Positions 57,350 to 64,000 of a DNA stretch of 64,000 bases are shown here, one piece after another. The notes under the pieces are model-generated. The model saw nothing but the letters and a program-made list of their open reading frames with translations. It had not been told where the DNA came from and did not search any database. A program made the translations under genes and the position numbers. The first letter of the stretch is position 1; each line of letters opens with the position of its first letter. Source of the DNA: Diadema setosum (taxonomy: Eukaryota > Echinodermata > Echinoidea > Diadematoida > Diadematidae); the NCBI RefSeq assembly GCF_964275005.1, contig NC_092699.1, positions 18,590,901 to 18,654,900 of the forward strand. Direction: 5' to 3'.

Positions 57350-57640
57350 GTACTGTATCTGCCATAATTTGTATAATTAGCGAGTCTGAAATTTTGTGAA
57401 TCGGGACTTCCCGACAATTTTGGGAGTGGTTAAATTTGCGACTGTCAAGTACTGTACTGAATGGTGAGTGCGTCACATTCATGTCGGGATCAGAGTCATT
57501 ATTTTTGCATGTTTTTAATTTCGCGAATAGCACCTGACTCGCGAAATTCGCAAAAATAAAAACCTTGCGATAAATTGGGCATGTACAATATTTACCGTAG
57601 CTGGCTAGGATAGAATCTGGTAAAAAGTTACCGTGACAAC
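57350..57640. repeat. Worn MITE with TTCGCGAA motifs
   Basis: ATTTCGCGAATAGCACCTGA, then CGCGAAATTCGCAAAAATAA and ACCTTGCGATAAATT opposite to AATTTGCGACTGTC. A type common in invertebrate genomes; boundaries unclear. Confidence 0.4.
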
Positions 57641-58137
57641 ATCCGAGCAACATTTTGTGGGGACCATTTGAACAGGCAGAGTAAAAAAAGATTGCCCAGA
57701 TGTTGTTGTGGTAACTCTGGTTTGAAAGACTGTTAAAACGGGGCCTTAGACTATAGCATAGGTAATGATTAGCACCCATTAGAGCAGCCAGTGATCTTAA
57801 AAGCATGTTGACACATGTTGAAATCTAGAATGAGTGAGCAGTGTGACCTCATTCAGGATCATGTTGATCAGGCTCTATACAGAACACTTGATTGTACATC
57901 CTTGTTCTGGGTGTGAGCTTGTACAAAACATGCCTTCTGTGCAAAAGTAAAGTCCAGGTTTTGAAATTGGGAGGTTTGACAACATTTCATGTTGGTGCTT
58001 GTAATTGTTTGCATCAAAGGACAATTTCTTAATCACTTACAGTGAAACAACTTGATGCAAGAATCATAAATACTAATAATATCATGCAGTACCTGCTGCT
58101 ATAAGGGATAAAGAACTATCACTGGCTATAGGGCACA

Positions 58138-58280
58138 AGCCCAGTAGTCTAGTGGATATGATGCCTTTCTAGCAATCAGGAGGTCATGGGTTCCAATCCC
58201 ACCCCAATATGCACACCCATTATCAAGGCTGTTATTCTAAACACTGAATAATTGATGCTTATTTTCATCGATAAAGGGCA
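58138..58280 (+). mobile_element. tRNA-derived SINE head
   Basis: A box TAGTCTAGTGGA (58145-58156) and B box GGTTCCAATCCC (58189-58200) at tRNA spacing. The 5' AGCCCAG has no 3' partner, so it is not a tRNA gene. The right limit is approximate. Confidence 0.55.
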
Positions 58281-58378
58281 ATTTGTCAATCAGTAGCAAC
58301 TTTTTATGTGTGATATCCAAACAAGTAAATTTGGAGCAGGAATCCTTGAAAGGAATATTTTACAACATAATTTCAAGA

Positions 58379-59510
58379 CTTTTTATGCCTCCGCCACGAA
58401 GTGGTGCCGGAGGCATTATGTTTTCGGGTTGTCCGTCCGTCCGTCCGTAATGAATTTTGTGGACAGCGTAACTGAAAAACCTTTCGAGGTATCCTAATGA
58501 AACTTGGCATGTATGTGTATTAGGGGGTGAAGTTGTGCCTATCAACTTTTGGGTGCACATGCTCAAGGTCAAAGGTCAAAAGGTCAAGGTCAAATACATA
58601 AAATTTCACTATTTCCACCATACCTATGCAATGCCTGAAGATATTTCTTGAAACTTTTAGTGTGTGCATGTATTACCCAATTAAGATTCTCCGATGAAAG
58701 TTTTGGGTCATGAGGTCAAGGGTCAAAAGGTCAAGTAAAATATTGAAACTTCACTTTTTTTCTCCGTACCTTGGAAATTGTTCAAGGTATCTTCATGGAA
58801 CATAGTATATACATGTACTGACTGCCAGTGATTATCTAGACAATTTAGGGTTCATGGGGTCAAAGGTCAGGGGTCAAAGGTCAAGGGCAACACTTCAAAT
58901 TTTACTATTTCCCTCATGTTTATGCAATGCCAGCAGGATTATTTTTTTTTTATACTTGGTGTATGCATGTATATGAAACCTAATAGAGATTCTCTGGAAA
59001 GTTTTTTTTTTCTTTTTTTTTTCCTGAAAGGTCAAAAGGTCAAAGATCAAGTGAAAGTGCTGAACTAACTTTTTCCTCCATATCTCGGAAGTGGCTCAAG
59101 TTATCTTGAAACTTACTACATATTTATGCATGTTCTGCCTGACAGTGATTATCTTATGAATTTTAGGGTCACAGGCCAGATGAAAATGGTAACAATTTAC
59201 TATTCAATACAGAAATTGCACTTTTTCTCCATACCTTGAAAATTACTCAATGCATAAACGTATGAATCGGTCAAAGTCAAGTTAAAGTCCTTAAATCCCC
59301 AAATACATGCTCTCCTATTCATCCATTTAAACCTAGGTCAAGGAAGGTGAACATTCAACACATTTGTGACAAACTTGTCATTTTGATATTTTGCCTATAT
59401 TGTGAAAATGTAATCACACATTGTCCACATGCACATGTACTATCTAGACCTATTAGGAGAATCATGCATTATGGCGGAGGCATACCAGTCGCCATAGCGA
59501 CATTTCTAGT
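58379..59510 (-). mobile_element. DR1-rich 'pearl'-like element, copy 4 (complete, inverted)
   Basis: On the minus strand it starts ACTAGAAATGTCGCTATGGC (from 59510) and ends CACTTCGTGGCGGAGGCATA (58386). It has a shorter GGAC run (58435-58449) and AGGTCAAAGGTCA blocks in each about 140-bp unit. Provides a clean reference for the ends and for the insertion site of the GTCTCGCCCA element. Confidence 0.8.
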
Positions 59511-60381
59511 CTAGTTGTATCTACTTCTTTTTCTTTTCCCTCTCTGTTGGCAGTAATTGATATAAGAGAGATTTTTCTCTTTTTTTTTTTCTTTCAACTT
59601 TCAGGGAAATCTTTGTTACCTCTGAACATGCATGTTTCTATTGTTTATTGCATACATGTAGATAATCATGACTGCAAATGAAAATTTGACAAACTTATCA
59701 GGCATTGGCAGTGAGAATTGTTCACATCATAGTTTTGTCAAGATACATAGATATTTCGCTAACAGCCATTCATGACTTCATGTGCAATAGCGCTGCACTC
59801 TTATTTCAGAGCTTGAAGTGATGACTGAAAAAACATACTTGCAGTAGAGTCTGATGCCAAGACTAGCCATGCCTTCTTCGTTGATAGTTGCCATGTCCCC
59901 CTCTGTTTGCACCTTCACCTGCTAAATTCCATTACCCCTCATTTTGCATTCTGCAAGAATCTTTCATTGCCCATGAATCACTAAGTGCAGAATACACTTG
60001 TCATGGTGGCAAGTCGGAAATGTAGGGAAAGATAGAAGCTGATAGAACCCTTTTGATCACTGATGTCTATTAGACTCTCATGTCACTGAAAGAGAGATGA
60101 TGTGTGCGAGGATTCATCAAGTAATTCTATCTCTGAGTCTAATTCATTACTAGAAATATTCTGTATCCAGATTGTTTGATTTATTAATAGTGTCTGTTTA
60201 AATCAAGTTTCTAACTGTAATTTCATCAAGTTAGGAAGATTCTGATGTGATGAATATGAGGTACAAATACAAACATAGTCTCCAAAGTTTGCAAACAAAA
60301 TGAAACAAAACAAAATGCTGCATCCAAACTTCTTATGGAGAACTTTATTAGCAGTTGCCATCATTGTAGTTTCTTCGTATC
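59511..60381. other. Non-coding, nothing recognised
   Basis: No repeat family, exon or RNA gene seen in this stretch. Confidence 0.5.
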
Positions 60382-60642
60382 CTAATTTCTTGGTGTGTGT
60401 GATAAAATACCTACAGTAATAAAGTCTGGGCGATCCACAGAATTCTGTTGCACCTCATCACATGAAATGTTCAACTTGATGTAAGGAGTAATAACACAGA
60501 CTTTTTGATTGCATGTCCACCTTGTGGATTGGGACATCATTTCTAGACAATGTGCATGACGTGTAGCAAGCGTCTGCACCTTTGCTCCCAAAGTCCCGAA
60601 TGCATTTTCCTCAATTTTCACATCAGTAGTCCCATAGTCCAT
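60382..60642 (-). other. Unrecognised 86-codon open frame, possibly an exon
   Basis: The minus strand encodes MDYGTTDVKIEENAFGTLGA, KVQTLATRHAHCLEMMSQST, RWTCNQKVCVITPYIKLN and so on. Composition is protein-like: no low complexity, balanced residues. A GTAG|GTATTT donor-like site lies at about 60411. I know no family it matches. It may be an exon of an unrelated gene, a retro-fragment, or chance. Confidence 0.25.
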
Positions 60643-61400
60643 GTTACCTCTTATACTTCCCTTCTACCACAGTATCTGCTTGAATGGCTTCAATCACCCA
60701 TATTTTGCTAGAGTGCAGTGTTGGAAAGGTGAATTTGAGAAAAGTACACTATATCCCTATTTTTTTTTTTTTTATTTGTGTACAAGTCAAATAATTTTGT
60801 TCTGCAGAATGATCCATCAAATCGCAACACTTCCAATGAGACATCATATATAATTATAAACAGCGTATGTTTGTATTGTCCTATAAACCCAATTTGTATT
60901 GCATCCTGAATACTTGATGTTGCACCTGAATGGTTGATACTCCTTTTAATTGAAATCTACATTCAGGACTACAGTACACGTTGTAGGGCAAATGACGTTA
61001 GAAAATCAAAGTTGCCTCTAACTGGGTGGACGTAAGGCCAAAAAAAAAAAATGGTTTGTTTGCCCTTCGCGACCGACCGAAAATCGCGGAAATTTCGGGT
61101 CGCGGTTTTTTTTTTTTTTTTTTTTTTTTTTTGCTCTTTCAAGTTTATTTTTTCCACAAATTTCATCTTCTACAAATTTGTGAATGGTTTTAAACCCAAA
61201 ATTATCCATTTTAAGTTAGAGAAAGAATAAAAATAAGTCTAAAAATGTTTGTTTTTTTTTCATCTCACAGGGCCGCGCGGGTCCACAGGCTACGTTTTAT
61301 AGCATGCATTGCATGCTACAATGTAGCTACCTTTTTGGCTCACATGCGTGCATGCACGCGCACGAAATCCAATCAATGCATGTACTATATGCACTTAGTA

Positions 61401-63843
61401 CAGGGCTGCACACTGGCGACCAGTTATTCGCGCTAGCTTGGGCATTGGCGCTGCTCACGCACTGCCATGCCATGCAATACATGCAAAGCATGTACAGTGT
61501 AACTGCTTTTCGTTTGCTTGCGATCGGCGGTCATGCCAGACAAGCAGCATTGATAGAATTAGAAGCGCACGCATTTCTGGGTTCATTTTACTCACGATCC
61601 GATCCCGGTTTCGCAGCAGCGTGGCAGTTGACATGTTAGAACTAATTTACTTGTGTCGATTTTGAGAAAAGTAAAAACATATTCGATATTCAGCGATACA
61701 GTAAATGGATCTGACTGCGTTCAGTTTCATTTTACACAGTCATTTCACAAATTTCATTCGTTCAGAATGATCTCACAATGAAGATAGGCGCAAAAAGGAT
61801 CACGAAATCGGCCCTTCCGTGTACTTTTTTTAAGAACGCATGCACAAAATGTGAAGAGATAATACTAGGGAGAAAAAAAAATCATGAAATCATTGCAGTC
61901 CCGCTTACATATTTGAGGTAGAAATCCTCCCAAAAAGGATCATGAAATCGGCCGGCCGCGTCGTACACCTTTCAAAAGCTCATGTATGAAATGCGAAGAG
62001 ATTATAGAGGAGAAACAAAAAAAAAAAATGAATAAAGGACACATTTGGTACGTGCATCATAAAAGATTACAGCTGAATAAGAATTCATGATATCAACGCA
62101 ATCCCGTTGAAATTTGAGGAAATAATAGGCGCAAAAAGGATCTTGAATTCAGTCCTGCATGCCGTGTTGGTTATCAAAACGCATGCACAAATGCGACGAG
62201 ATTATCGGGAGAAAAAAAAAAAAAAAAAAACATTTTTACCCTTCTGGTGCGTGCATTACAAAAGATTACATCCGAAGTAATTAATGAAATCGCCACAAAG
62301 CTGCTGATATTTGAGGTAGAAATAGGCGCAAAAATGAACGTGAATTCGGCCGTGTATACCTTTGAAGAACGCATGTACGAAATGGGAAGAGATTAGCGGG
62401 AGAAAAATAAAGGACACATTTTCATCCCCTTTTGGCGCTTGCATCATATATATAGATTACAGCCGAGTGGTAATTCATGAAAATTTCGCAGTCCCGTTGA
62501 AATTTGAGTAAACAATAATAGGCGCAAAAAGAATCTCGAATTCGGCCCTGCATGCAGTGTATAGTTTTGAAAACGCATGCACAAATGCGAAGAGATTATC
62601 GGGAGAAAAATAAAGAACGCATTTTCAACCCTTCTGGTGCATGTATCACAAAAGATTACAGCCGAAATAATTAACGAAATATCGCAATCCCGCTGATATT
62701 TGATGTAGAAATAGGCGCTAAAAGGAGCGTAAATTCGGCCGTGTCGTATACGCATGTACGAAATGCGAAGAGATTATAGGGAGAAAAATACAGGACACAT
62801 TTTCAACCCCTTTTGGCCCGTGCATCTAAAGATTACAGCCGAATAATAATTCATAAAATCATCGCAATCCCGTTGAAGTTTGAGGAAACAATAGGCGCAA
62901 AAAGAATCATGATTTTTGGCCGTGTCGTTTATCTTTTAAGAACGCATTTACGGAATGCGAGGAGATTATGGGGAGAAAAATAAAGAACGCATTTTCAACC
63001 ATTCTAGCTGGTGCGTGCATCAATAAAGATTACATCCGAAGTAATTTATGAAATCGTCACAATCCCGCTGACGTTTGAGGTAGAAATAGGCGCAAAAAAG
63101 TATCATGAATTCGGCCGTGTGGTTCATCTTTTAAGAACGCACTTACGAAATTCGAAGAGTTTATCGGGAAAAAATAAAGGACGCATTTTCAACCCCTTTT
63201 GGCGCGTGCATCGTAAAATATTACAGCCGAAGTAATTTATCAAATCGTCACAATCCCGCTAATATTTGAGGTGGAAATAGGCGCAAAAAGGATTGCGAAT
63301 TCGGCCCTGCATGTCGTGTACCTTTTAAGAACGCATGCACAAATGCGAAGAGATTATCGGGAGAAAAATAAAGAACCCCTTGTATCGCGTGCATCAGAAA
63401 ATATCACAGCTAAAATAATTCATTAAATCATCGCAATCCAACTGACCACCAAGAGCAGGTTACGCAGCAAGTTCGTGCGCTGATGTTTAGAAAAAGTCAC
63501 AAACGCATTTGATACAATCTGATTTTGTTCATTATCATTTTACACTAATTCACAAACAAGCATTCTAATTTTTTCCTGTCTTTATTTTTAAATTTCTTGT
63601 GCAATTAATAATGCAAGTTTAAAAAAAACCCCATTAATCTGTAAAATGTACATGGGGGGGGGGTGTACATCCATAAAAAACAAGAAAATAAGTTTGCAAG
63701 TCATTTAATGTTTTTTATGTTGTCGTTGTTGACCGGTAAATTTTCTGTTCGGACCTGTAAAAAATGGTAAAACGGAGCATTTACCGGTCCGACAGAGACA
63801 GGTCGGACCGGCAGAAAAAATGGGTTAGTGCATGTGCAGCCCT
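61401..63843. mobile_element. Candidate TIR element enclosing the satellite block
   Basis: AGGGCTGCACA at 61402-61412 is inverted as TGTGCAGCCCT at 63833-63843. Only 11 bp and no target duplication found, so this may be chance or a worn hAT-like element. Confidence 0.35.
61786..63440 (+). repeat. About 195-bp satellite, nine units
   Basis: Units begin ATAGGCGCAAAAAGGATC and contain AATTCGGCC…AAGAACGCATGCACAAATGC and GATTATCGGGAGAAAAATAA. Anchors are at 61786, about 61926, 62127, 62324, 62520, 62713, 62893, 63088 and 63279, so the spacing is 180-201 after one short unit. Units diverge by 10-20 percent by eye. Open frames here are periodic artefacts. Confidence 0.85.
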
Positions 63844-64000
63844 TCACAAGATGGCTACTTTTGCAGCATCCGTTACCAGCTGTCATGGCACCAAAACTGT
63901 TTGGAGTTCAGTTGCCAGCATCTCACTGGAAGGTACTTTTTTGGAGCTGTTTGCAAAATTTAACAAAGATGAACGTTATAAGTGTTTGTTAGTGAGTGTT

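Noticed and set aside
62033..63235. Frames of 63-103 codons with recurring peptides
   Set aside because: They repeat because they lie in the 195-bp satellite. No start or domain evidence.

Overview
The window is animal nuclear DNA, AT-rich, with spliced genes and a very dense load of non-autonomous transposable elements. It is most likely an invertebrate deuterostome, and I favour an echinoderm. This rests on an intronless Toll-like receptor of the single-cysteine-cluster type, on repeats with 140-155 bp internal tandem units plus a GGAC microsatellite (like 'pearl'-type elements of marine invertebrates), and on TTAGGG-like degenerate telomeric blocks. The species cannot be fixed from the sequence alone.

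Three protein genes can be supported. (1) A ZCWPW1-like histone reader (CW zinc finger plus PWWP domain) is on the minus strand. Ten coding exons between 33056 and 5415 join in frame into 826 codons before the stop. A likely 5' non-coding exon lies near 34.5 kb, in a GC-richer promoter region. (2) A complete, intronless Toll-like receptor of 922 residues lies on the plus strand at 18445-21213, wholly inside the 13.8-kb sixth intron of the reader gene and transcribed against it. (3) The 5' part of MEPCE (7SK snRNA methylphosphate capping enzyme) is on the plus strand. Exon 1 is 48040-49401 and exon 2 is 53383-53601. The last exon(s) were not found in the window, and a 100-N assembly gap (51333-51432) lies in intron 1.

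Layout: 1-5.2 kb is non-coding with a tRNA-derived SINE. 5.4-33.1 kb is the reader gene, whose introns hold a nested pair of pogo/Tigger-like MITEs (9.77-10.65 kb), two head-to-tail DR1-rich elements (13.5-16.5 kb) and the receptor. 33-47 kb is intergenic and almost solid repeat: palindromic MITEs with TTAA flanks, an inverted pair of arrays of a 14-bp motif, a four-deep transposon nest (39.56-42.66 kb) and a 3.5-kb inverted repeat with seven copies of a GC-rich core. 47-54 kb is the MEPCE 5' part. 54-64 kb holds further MITEs, another DR1-rich element, an unrecognised open frame and a ~195-bp satellite block.

The three genes do not form a pathway: one is a chromatin reader linked in vertebrates to meiotic recombination, one an innate immune receptor, one an RNA-capping enzyme of transcription control. 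The main novelty lies in the gene-in-intron arrangement, the divergent TIR domain and the repeat architectures.
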